Below are positions 1 through 6,579 of a stretch of DNA of 24,811 nucleotides, piece after piece. The stretch comes from UBA8337 sp965662725 (GTDB taxonomy: Bacteria; Pseudomonadota; Alphaproteobacteria; RS24): assembly GCA_965662725.1 (NCBI GenBank), contig CBFIIT010000025.1:1-24811 (forward strand), written 5' to 3'. The translations under genes and the position numbers were made by a program. The notes beneath the pieces were generated by a model, which saw only the letters and a list, made by a program, of their open reading frames with translations, had not been told where the DNA came from and made no database searches. Position 1 is the first letter of the stretch; each line of letters opens with the position of its first letter.

Positions 1-82
1 CATGGCGACGCGCAATAAGCTGCTTATTCGGGCGGAAGATTTTAACGCCAAGCGAAATAATGCGGCAGGAGGCGGAGAATGA
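1..82 (+). CDS. C-terminal end of an unidentified upstream gene (partial)
   Basis: An open frame enters from the left edge and runs to a TGA at 80-82. The last 26 codons are hydrophilic, rich in Arg, Lys, Asn and Gly, and show no domain. The stop overlaps the start of the next gene in an ATGA arrangement (79-82), the usual sign of translational coupling within an operon. An ATG at 2-4 is probably internal. Too little is visible for a functional call. Confidence 0.5.
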   Translation, partial: MATRNKLLIRAEDFNAKRNNAAGGGE

Positions 83-630
83 GTATTCCGCTTGTTTTGG
101 GCATTGCCTATGCGGTGCTGGCCGCATTGGTGCTGAACCTCAATTTGCAGACCAAATATCGCCGCGAGATAAAAATCGCCGCCATTCTTATTGTCAGTCT
201 GTTTTATCTGGCCGCTTATCATGGCGCGCAAAACCTGCGCGGTTGGGCGATTGCCGAGGCGCCGCCCAATCCGTTTAAGCTGCATTGGGCCATTGTCGAG
301 GAGCCGGATAAGGCGAAAGGCACGAAGGGCGCGATTTATATTTTGGCGCAAAAGCTGAACAGCCGCCGCATTGCGGTGGGCCAACCGCGGCTTTATCAGC
401 TGCCGTTTACGCCGGAACTGGCCGAGCAAGTGGACGATGCGCTGGAGAAAAAAGAAGACGGGCGCGATTTGGAAGCGCGGCTCAGTTATAAGGCGGCCAA
501 TCCGGATGAGGTGGATGACATTCAACAGCGCGATGGCAAAACCGCCAATCCCGATGCGGGCGGCGATGAAGAACGCCTGAAACTCAACTTCCAAGATTTA
601 AACACGACGTCGCTTCCGCCAAAGGGTTGA
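79..630 (+). CDS. Small conserved membrane protein of unknown function, 183 aa
   Basis: The product has two hydrophobic segments near the N-terminus (about residues 3-21 and 32-49) separated by a basic loop with KYRREIK, then a hydrophilic tail rich in Asp, Glu, Lys and Pro. This suggests a protein anchored in the inner membrane by a helical hairpin with a soluble C-terminal part. The section around residues 69-90 (FKLHWAIVEEPDKAKG...GAIYI) looks like a conserved core of small alphaproteobacterial hypothetical proteins, but I cannot name a family. The start is supported by the ATGA overlap with the preceding gene and a GGAGG-like site at 69-76. It is the last gene of that unit: about 455 bp without genes follow. 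Confidence 0.7.
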   Translation: MSIPLVLGIAYAVLAALVLNLNLQTKYRREIKIAAILIVSLFYLAAYHGAQNLRGWAIAEAPPNPFKLHWAIVEEPDKAKGTKGAIYILAQKLNSRRIAVGQPRLYQLPFTPELAEQVDDALEKKEDGRDLEARLSYKAANPDEVDDIQQRDGKTANPDAGGDEERLKLNFQDLNTTSLPPKG

Positions 631-1085
631 AGGGCGCGGTCGCTTTAGCGCCCCCCGCCCGCCTTCCACACGCTATAAAGGCTTGGTGAACGCAGTGAAC
701 CCTAGCCTGCCTTGCGCCCTTCGGGAGCGAGCAGGCGCGCTTCGTGCGCCTAGCGAGACGGGACTGAGTTATCTCACCAAATTTTCGCTAAGCACGTAAC
801 GGCCAACACCGTTAGGTGTTGGCGACCCGCGCTAAAAGCACTTGCCAACTTGTTGGCTTAGTGAGCCTTGCGGTAAAAGGGTTTAGCGGCTTCGCCGCTT
901 TAACCCGCCTTCCGCCAGCGAAGTCGGCCCCAGCGACAGACGCGCAGCGTCTGGAGTCGGCTGGCCGCTTTGGGCGAAAGCCAATAACCTAAATCGAAGT
1001 AAATAAAGAAAAATAGAGCGTTTGGAACACCCCTACGAATAAAGTTAATTTTCCTCTTAATAAGAAGAACAAGAGGGGAACTCTG
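631..1085. repeat. Gene-free interval with an array of short palindromes
   Basis: No convincing gene lies here. Several short inverted repeats occur in series: 705-736 (arms gcctgc/gcaggc enclosing ccc-ttc-ggg at 717-725), 733-751 (aggcgc/gcgcct), 802-823 (perfect 9-bp stem, loop gtta), 844-857 (gccaac/gttggc), 885-899 (agcggc-ttc-gccgct, extendable to 879-906) and 937-953 (cagacgc/gcgtctg, loop gca). Near-direct repeats of agtcggc flank the last one. None is followed by a T-run, so they are not a terminator series. The pattern fits an intergenic REP/BIME-like repeat or a structured RNA, at the border of the low-GC cassette. From about 985 the sequence becomes A/T-rich. Confidence 0.6.
1049..1080 (+). 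promoter_or_regulatory. Hairpin that includes the ribosome binding site of the methyltransferase gene
   Basis: The left arm cctctt (1053-1058) pairs exactly with aagagg (1071-1076). With two G-U pairs and two A-T pairs outward, the stem reaches 1049-1080 and encloses a 12-nt A-rich loop. The right arm contains the Shine-Dalgarno sequence gagggg (1073-1078), 7 nt before the ATG at 1086. In the folded mRNA the ribosome site would be paired, so translation of the first cassette gene could be restricted. This is a structural reading, not a known element. Confidence 0.45.
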
Positions 1086-2507
1086 ATGTCGCAGAAAACT
1101 TTGCGTCGTCCGCCAACGGGCCAGCAGATTGCAAATCACACGATTTTCACGGGTGACAATCTCGACATTATGCGCGGCATGGATGACAACTCAATTGACC
1201 TAATTTATCACGCCCCGCCCTTCAACTCCAATCGACGCTATGAGGCTCCAATCGGTTCTGAAGCCGCTGGTGCTGGCTTCAAAGATGCATGGACACTAGA
1301 CGATACCGATAACGCATGGCTTGGCCTAATAGCTGACCAAAACCCCGCCCTCTACGAGATTATTCGGGCGGTGGGTTTTGTCGGAAGCAAGGGAGACAAA
1401 GCATACTTGATTTATATGGCCATGCGTCTGCTCGAGATGCAGCGCATATTAAAACCCTCAGGTTCAATTTATCTTCACTGTGATGATGCAATGAGCCACA
1501 GCTTAAAGCTTGTGATGGATGCTATTTTCGGCACTAAGGCTCTACGCAATGAGATTGTGTGGAAAAGGAACTCAGCCCACAACGATTCAAAATCATTCGG
1601 GCGAGTGATGGACAAAATATTTTTCTACGGTCACCAAATAAATAAGGACGCGGTAAGAGAACCCTTAAACGAAGAATATGTAAAAAATTTTTACAGGCAC
1701 AAAGACAAGCGAGGGACTTATCGAGCCGACAATTTAAGTGCCAAAGGGCTGTCTGGCGGCGGCTATGATTATAATTTCCACGGACATAACGGGCCTTGGC
1801 GATACCCCGAAAAACGAATGCTGGAATTGGAAAAACAGGACCGAATACATTTTCCTAAAAAGAAATTGGGGGTTCCCGCTTACAAAAGGTATCTGCATGA
1901 GAACAAAGGCCAGGTTCCTTCTTGTATTTGGGCAGACATACCTCCCGTTCAAGGGCGCGCAAGGGAAAGAACTGGTTACCCAACACAAAAACCTCTCGCA
2001 TTATTGAAACGTATTATTGCGGCCTCAAGTAATGAAGGGGACATTGTCCTTGACCCATTTTGTGGCTGCGCTACCGCCTGTATAGCTGCCGAAGATCTGG
2101 GTCGGCGTTGGGTTGGGATAGACATCAGCCCCAAAGCTGCCGAATTGGTAAGAACAAGAGCCGAAAGAGAGTTGACCGACTTTTTCAAAGGGACGGGAAA
2201 AATTTTTGAGGTTGTCCATCGGGTCGATATCCCTATTCGCTCAAAAGATGCCGTTCGTTCCCGTGACATCAAACACGAACTTTTTGGCAAACAAGAGGGT
2301 CAATGCAATGGCTGCGGTGATGCCTTCTCATTCAGAAATTTTGAAGTGGACCATATTGTTCCAACATCCAAAGGCGGCCCTAACGTCGACGAGAACTTGC
2401 AATTGCTATGCGGACATTGCAATCGCGTTAAAGGCGACAGGGATATGCCTTACCTTATCGCACGCCTGAAAGCAGACGGGATTATCACAGACGCAAGGAG
2501 GCGGTGA
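1086..2507 (+). CDS. Beta-class DNA methyltransferase (N4/N6 type) fused to a C-terminal HNH endonuclease domain
   Basis: The 473-aa product has the motif order of beta-class amino-methyltransferases: motif IV near the N-terminus (residues 38-48), a central target-recognition part, then motif I (LDPFCGCATA, residues 322-331) followed by VGIDIS. The C-terminus is an HNH zinc-finger nuclease domain with CxxC at 407-410, the DH pair at 422-423, Asn437, CxxC at 442-445 and Lys449, all apparently intact. Methyltransferase-HNH fusions of this layout are known among bacterial type II restriction-modification-like enzymes. The oddity is motif IV: residues 42-46 read HAPPF, with Ala43 (codon gcc, 1212-1214) where the family has the catalytic Asp of DPPF. 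That residue orients the target amino group, so methylation may be lost. The gene is first in a coupled three-gene cassette and its stop overlaps the next start. Confidence 0.88.
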   Translation: MSQKTLRRPPTGQQIANHTIFTGDNLDIMRGMDDNSIDLIYHAPPFNSNRRYEAPIGSEAAGAGFKDAWTLDDTDNAWLGLIADQNPALYEIIRAVGFVGSKGDKAYLIYMAMRLLEMQRILKPSGSIYLHCDDAMSHSLKLVMDAIFGTKALRNEIVWKRNSAHNDSKSFGRVMDKIFFYGHQINKDAVREPLNEEYVKNFYRHKDKRGTYRADNLSAKGLSGGGYDYNFHGHNGPWRYPEKRMLELEKQDRIHFPKKKLGVPAYKRYLHENKGQVPSCIWADIPPVQGRARERTGYPTQKPLALLKRIIAASSNEGDIVLDPFCGCATACIAAEDLGRRWVGIDISPKAAELVRTRAERELTDFFKGTGKIFEVVHRVDIPIRSKDAVRSRDIKHELFGKQEGQCNGCGDAFSFRNFEVDHIVPTSKGGPNVDENLQLLCGHCNRVKGDRDMPYLIARLKADGIITDARRR

Positions 2508-3364
2508 TGGGTATGGACTTTGGTGGTGCTTGGACAGAAGATAAAGTGTCCACTATTGAAAATTATGCAAAGATGCTTATCCGTGCGCTTGGGAAAAAAT
2601 TTGATGTACATTACATTGATGGATTTGCTGGTGATGGTATTGGAGCAAGCCCTTCATTGGGAGCTTCAGAAGACCAGCTACCCATCATTCAATCAACAGA
2701 AACGATAATTGAGAGTGCAGCGTCCCGCATAAGCAATTTGCCGTTCACAACCATGAACTTTATCGAGAGAGATGAAAAAAATATTGTAGGACTTCAAAAA
2801 CTAGTTTCTCAGAAGGAATTGAAAAGCGCACGTGTTCACCATGGTGACGCGAATACAAAAACGCTTGATATACTGGCGCAATTTGGTGATAGCGATAGAG
2901 CTCTCGTATTTTTTGATCCATTTGGCCTAGAGTTAAAGTGGGGTACCCTTGAAGCGATTGCCAAACAGCCGGTCTATTGTGATATTTTTTATTTGCTTCC
3001 CATTTACAGAGTAAACACGTCAATCAAAAATGCTGACCGGTCAATTTTACCTCATATGCGCAATTCCCTCGAGATTTGTCTCGGCATGGAAGAATCCGAA
3101 ATAATCAAGCAAGTCTTCTCTATCGAGACTGAAAAGGATCTCTTTGGCGATTCGGAAAGTGTAAGAAGAAATGAAAAAGCCGTTGAAAGATTGTTCATCA
3201 ATAGATTGAGGCAGATTTTTTGCTACGTAAATGAGCCGCCCCTCAAGCTGGTGAATTCGCGCAATGGACACCTTTTTTCATTGATACTCTGCAGCAACAA
3301 TCCTTCAAAGCCTGCTCAAAGCTTGATTGAAAGGTTTGCCAAAGCTGCTATGAAGGGACGATGA
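2507..3364 (+). CDS. tcmP: Three-Cys-motif partner protein TcmP
   Basis: The product (285 aa from ATG 2507) matches the TcmP family, named because its genes sit beside those of three-Cys-motif phage Gp37/Gp68 proteins; here that partner is the next gene. It looks like a Rossmann-fold methyltransferase: YIDGFAGDG (residues 36-44) resembles motif I, FIERD (85-89) ends with acidic residues where the second strand should lie, and FFDPFG (135-140) occupies the motif IV position. The biochemical function is unknown to me. The start was chosen at 2507 because a full AAGGAGG (2495-2501) lies 5 nt upstream; a GTG at 2504 is too close and an ATG at 2513 is also possible. The preceding stop overlaps the start (TGATG). 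Base composition is A/T-rich: 18 of 60 bases are G/C in 2761-2820. Confidence 0.85.
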   Translation: MGMDFGGAWTEDKVSTIENYAKMLIRALGKKFDVHYIDGFAGDGIGASPSLGASEDQLPIIQSTETIIESAASRISNLPFTTMNFIERDEKNIVGLQKLVSQKELKSARVHHGDANTKTLDILAQFGDSDRALVFFDPFGLELKWGTLEAIAKQPVYCDIFYLLPIYRVNTSIKNADRSILPHMRNSLEICLGMEESEIIKQVFSIETEKDLFGDSESVRRNEKAVERLFINRLRQIFCYVNEPPLKLVNSRNGHLFSLILCSNNPSKPAQSLIERFAKAAMKGR

Positions 3365-4122
3365 CCTCAAAATCAGACATTGAATGGACCGAAATGACAT
3401 GGAATCCCGTGGCAGGGTGTTCTGTTCTGTCAGATGGTTGCACCAATTGCTATGCCATGCGCATGGCGGCGCGTCTGGATGCTATGGGCATGGAAAAATA
3501 TAAGGGGCTGACCCGCAAGACCGGTGGACGACACAAATGGACGGGTAAAGTTCGCATCGACCCTAAGTCTCTCTCAGCACCAGCAAAAGTAAAGAAACCG
3601 TCACTAATTTTTGTAAATAGCATGTCTGACCTGTTCCACGAGGGCGTTCCCTTGGGCTATATAAAAGATGTCTTCAAAGTGATGAACGAAACGCCTCAGC
3701 ACACTTACCAAGTTCTCACCAAACGTTCCGAGCGTCTCGAAGAAATTTCATCAGAACTAACTTGGACCGATAATATTTGGATGGGTGTAAGCGTAGAAGA
3801 CCAAGCAACTAAATTTCGCATTAATCATCTTCGTAATACCGATGCCAAAGTAAAGTTTCTTAGCTTGGAACCCCTGCTTGGGCCTTTGGGACGAATAAAT
3901 CTCAAGAAAATTCATTGGGTAATTGCTGGCGGCGAGAGCGGCCCCGGCGCAAGGCCAATGTCGGAGGGTTGGGTTAGAAATCTCCGTGACCAGTGCGCGA
4001 ATAAAGGTGTCGCTTTTCATTTCAAACAATGGGGTGGTGTCCAAAAGAAAAAAAATGGACGCGAATTAGACGGTCGAACGCATGACGACGACCCGCGCAA
4101 TTTCGGACAAGCAGCCGAATAA
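3361..4122 (+). CDS. Phage Gp37/Gp68 family (DUF5131) three-Cys-motif protein
   Basis: The 253-aa product carries WNPVAGC...GCTNCYA with cysteines at 20, 27 and 30 (C-x6-C-x2-C), the signature of the Gp37/Gp68 three-Cys family. Further family blocks follow in order: FVNSMSDLFHEGVP, the TKR and MGVSVED segments, KFLSLEPLL, VIAGGESGPGARPM and FHFKQWGG. The cysteine cluster is thought to resemble a radical-SAM iron-sulfur site, but spacing differs from the canonical CxxxCxxC and no activity is established to my knowledge. The start ATG overlaps the tcmP stop by 4 nt (ATGA, 3361-3364), so the two are translationally coupled, as expected for the pair. It is the last cassette gene; a terminator follows directly. 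Confidence 0.88.
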   Translation: MTSKSDIEWTEMTWNPVAGCSVLSDGCTNCYAMRMAARLDAMGMEKYKGLTRKTGGRHKWTGKVRIDPKSLSAPAKVKKPSLIFVNSMSDLFHEGVPLGYIKDVFKVMNETPQHTYQVLTKRSERLEEISSELTWTDNIWMGVSVEDQATKFRINHLRNTDAKVKFLSLEPLLGPLGRINLKKIHWVIAGGESGPGARPMSEGWVRNLRDQCANKGVAFHFKQWGGVQKKKNGRELDGRTHDDDPRNFGQAAE

Positions 4123-4126
4123 CAAA

Positions 4127-4159
4127 AGGGCGGCACCCGCGGGTACCGCCCTAAATTTT
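4127..4159. terminator. Bidirectional rho-independent terminator between convergent genes
   Basis: The arms agggcgg (4127-4133) and ccgccct (4146-4152) enclose a second short stem accc/gggt (4135-4138 with 4141-4144). The plus strand continues into aaatttt; the minus strand continues into tttt (complement of 4124-4127). The hairpin sits between the stop of the DUF5131 gene (4122) and that of the alcohol dehydrogenase (4177), so it can end both transcripts. Confidence 0.8.
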
Positions 4160-4176
4160 CAGAAACAACCGCCCCT

Positions 4177-6420
4177 TTATTCGAGGTTCAGCATGCCGGT
4201 TTTTTCACCGGCTTCTTTCTTGGCGGCTTCTTGCGCCTCATAGTCTTGCCAGCTGCGCGCAATGATGAAGGCATAAATATCTTCAACGTCTTTCTCGCTC
4301 AGGCGGTCGGCAAAGCTCGACATGCCACGGTCAACCAGCACGCCTTCCAGCACAATTTCCTTAAACATGCGGTGCGTTTGCTCGCTCATTTTCCGCAAGT
4401 CAGGCACGGCCGCGCCACCAATAACCGCAATGCCGTGACAGAAGGTGCAAACCTCATGATACAGCTCCATGCCATGGTCAATCGCTTCCGCTTTCAACTC
4501 AATGGCCGGCGGTTCAGGAATTTCGCGCGCCCAATGCTCGGGCTGCTCGATAGAGCCGCCGCCGTTCAGCTTGAACACCAGCAGGCGACCGAAATTGCCC
4601 CATTTATTGGAGGCCGGCATGGCCGAGCCGTCTGTCAGGCCACCCGCGCCACCGGAACCGACCTGAATGGCGACATATTGCTCGCCATCAATCGCATAGG
4701 TGATGGGCGGCGCAATGGTGGATGTATAGGTGTTGACCTTCCACACTTCCTCGCCGGTTGTCGCATCATAAGCGACAAAAAAGCCGTCGCCATTGCCTTG
4801 GAAAACCAGACCCGCTTCGGTTGACAGCGTGCCGCCATTCCAGTGCATGGAATGCTCGCGCATCCAATGGGTTTTGCCGGTCAGCGGATCAAAGGCGGTG
4901 ATATAGCCTTTATTCGGCGGAAAGTCCGGATGCTCGCCCAAAAGCGGCAATAAACGACCGAACTCAATGCCGGTGTTCCAACCGCCTTCAACATATTTGT
5001 AGCGGCCGGTGGCTTTAAAGTCGTGGTCGACATCAAATACCAACGGGCTTTCCATTGCCGGAATGTAAACCAGTCCGGTATTCGGGTTAAAGCTCATGGA
5101 CTGCCAGTTATGACCACCAAGCGGGCCGGGCAAAATCCACTGCGACTTGCCGCTTTCGGCAAAATTGCGCGAGTCATTTTCCACCGGACGACCGGTATCC
5201 ATATCAATATGGCTGGCCCAGTTAACCGTCACATACGGGTTCGCACGCAGCAGCTCGCCGGTTTCGCGGTCCAGCACATAGAAGAAACCGTTTTTCGGCG
5301 CTTGCATAATCACTTTGCGCTCAACGCCATCGATTTCAATATCGGCCAGCATCATGTCCTGCACGGCTGTGTAGTCCCATGTATCGCCCGGCGTGGTTTG
5401 GTAGTGCCATTTCTTGCGGCCGGTATTCGGGTCCAGCGCCACAATAGAAGACAAGAACAGATTATCGCCGCCACCCGGAGAGCGGATGGTGCGTGTCCAT
5501 GGGCTGCCATTGCCGACGCCCAAATAAACCGTATCGGTGTCAGGGTCATAAACAATGGAATTCCAGACAGTGCCGCCACCGCCGATTTTCCACCATTCGC
5601 CGCCCTTCCAAGTCGGCGCCGCTTCGGCCATTTCCGGATGCTCGAACGGCTTGTTCGGGTCGCCCGGTACGGTGTAGAAGCGCCAATCTTGCTCGCCGGT
5701 TTTGGCGTCATAAGCGGTTACATAACCGCGCACGCCATATTCGCCGCCGCCATTACCGATAAAGACGCGGCCATTGGCAACGCGCGGGGCACCGGTGATG
5801 GTGTAAGATTTTGAGCGGTCGGTAATTGTGTCAATACGCCAAATTTCTTCGCCGGTTTCGGCATTTAGCGAAATCAGGAAGCCGTCAAGGCTGGCCACAT
5901 AAACCGCGCCGTCATAAACCGCGACGCCGCGATTAACAACATCGCAGCAGGCTTTGCGCGCCCAGTCGCCCGGCACTTCCGGATCATAAGACCAAATCTC
6001 TTCGCCGGTTTTCGCGTCAACTGCATGCACAACGCTCCAAGAACCGGTCATGTAGAGAATACCGTCGACAACAATCGGCGAGGCTTCCAGCCCGCGCGTT
6101 GTGTACATGTCTACGGAAAAAGCTAATTCGAGATCTTTAATGGTTTTCTTGTTTACTTGTGTCAGCGGCGAATGGCGTTGCTCGCCATAATCGCGCCCAT
6201 AAGCAAGCCAATTACCCGGCTCGCTATCCGCATTGATAATGCGGTCAGTATCAATTTTACCAATCGTGGCGCTTGGCTGTGCGTTGCCGCCTGAGCGCCC
6301 TTCTGATGTTCCCTCGCCCGACTGATTGATTGTTGCGGCGATCATGCCCAATGCAATCAGACCCAGCGCGACGACGTTTACGATGGTGCCTTGCTTTTGA
6401 TCCAATGTTGGATGTGCCAT
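4177..6420 (-). CDS. Membrane-anchored PQQ-dependent alcohol dehydrogenase with C-terminal cytochrome c (quinohemoprotein)
   Basis: The 747-aa product oxidises alcohols in the periplasm, passing electrons from PQQ to a c-type heme. One hydrophobic segment (residues 12-31) acts as signal anchor or signal peptide. An eight-bladed PQQ propeller follows (about 60-640) with the vicinal cysteine pair C158-C159, GGGGTVWNS (280-288) and several tryptophan docking repeats. The catalytic Asp region reads GDTWDYT (345-351): Asp349 is the likely base and Thr351 stands where lanthanide enzymes carry a second Asp (DYD), so a Ca2+ enzyme is predicted. The cytochrome domain has CTFCH (658-662) and a probable axial Met700. 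The start at 6420 is favoured by GGGAGGA (6428-6434) 7 nt upstream; sequence further upstream in this frame is low-complexity leader. It is divergent from the flavin monooxygenase gene. Substrate is not predictable. Confidence 0.93.
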   Translation of the reverse strand: MAHPTLDQKQGTIVNVVALGLIALGMIAATINQSGEGTSEGRSGGNAQPSATIGKIDTDRIINADSEPGNWLAYGRDYGEQRHSPLTQVNKKTIKDLELAFSVDMYTTRGLEASPIVVDGILYMTGSWSVVHAVDAKTGEEIWSYDPEVPGDWARKACCDVVNRGVAVYDGAVYVASLDGFLISLNAETGEEIWRIDTITDRSKSYTITGAPRVANGRVFIGNGGGEYGVRGYVTAYDAKTGEQDWRFYTVPGDPNKPFEHPEMAEAAPTWKGGEWWKIGGGGTVWNSIVYDPDTDTVYLGVGNGSPWTRTIRSPGGGDNLFLSSIVALDPNTGRKKWHYQTTPGDTWDYTAVQDMMLADIEIDGVERKVIMQAPKNGFFYVLDRETGELLRANPYVTVNWASHIDMDTGRPVENDSRNFAESGKSQWILPGPLGGHNWQSMSFNPNTGLVYIPAMESPLVFDVDHDFKATGRYKYVEGGWNTGIEFGRLLPLLGEHPDFPPNKGYITAFDPLTGKTHWMREHSMHWNGGTLSTEAGLVFQGNGDGFFVAYDATTGEEVWKVNTYTSTIAPPITYAIDGEQYVAIQVGSGGAGGLTDGSAMPASNKWGNFGRLLVFKLNGGGSIEQPEHWAREIPEPPAIELKAEAIDHGMELYHEVCTFCHGIAVIGGAAVPDLRKMSEQTHRMFKEIVLEGVLVDRGMSSFADRLSEKDVEDIYAFIIARSWQDYEAQEAAKKEAGEKTGMLNLE

Positions 6421-6500
6421 GGCATCGTCCTCCCTCAAGTTTGAGCTATAATTAAATGAAAATTTTTCGACAGAAACAAGTGCCAAGCGATAAAAATAAA

Positions 6501-6545
6501 AAAAATCATCTGCGGCAAAATTCCCCCCTTGCAGGGATGATTTTT
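6501..6545. promoter_or_regulatory. Inverted repeat with T-runs between divergent dehydrogenase and monooxygenase genes
   Basis: The arms aaaaatcatc (6501-6510) and gatgattttt (6536-6545) are perfectly complementary, and tgc/gca (6511-6513 with 6531-6533) extends the stem across a two-base bulge. The loop is 17 nt and C-rich. On the minus strand the stem runs into eight T, on the plus strand into five T, so it resembles a bidirectional intrinsic terminator placed upstream of both starts. It may be a leader attenuator for the dehydrogenase, or a dyad operator. Confidence 0.5.
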
Positions 6546-6579
6546 CTCTCTCATAGTTTTGGTAAAGGGAGACATGAAA

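Noticed and set aside
664..985. CRISPR array or tRNA cluster
   Set aside because: The palindromes differ from each other and are not separated by equal spacers; none folds into a cloverleaf with a T-psi-C arm.
900..1139. Minus-strand open frame of 79 codons through the palindrome region and into the methyltransferase start
   Set aside because: Its C-terminal half is just the translation of the palindromes, it overlaps the well-supported methyltransferase start, and it has no recognisable domain.
2206..2469. Frame-shifted plus-strand open frame inside the HNH domain
   Set aside because: The HNH motifs in the main frame are continuous, so no frameshift or separate gene is needed.
4231..5814. 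Long plus-strand open frames (4231-4824 and 5023-5814) opposite the alcohol dehydrogenase
   Set aside because: They are antisense reflections of a GC-rich gene; the translations carry no family motif, and the minus-strand protein is clearly real.
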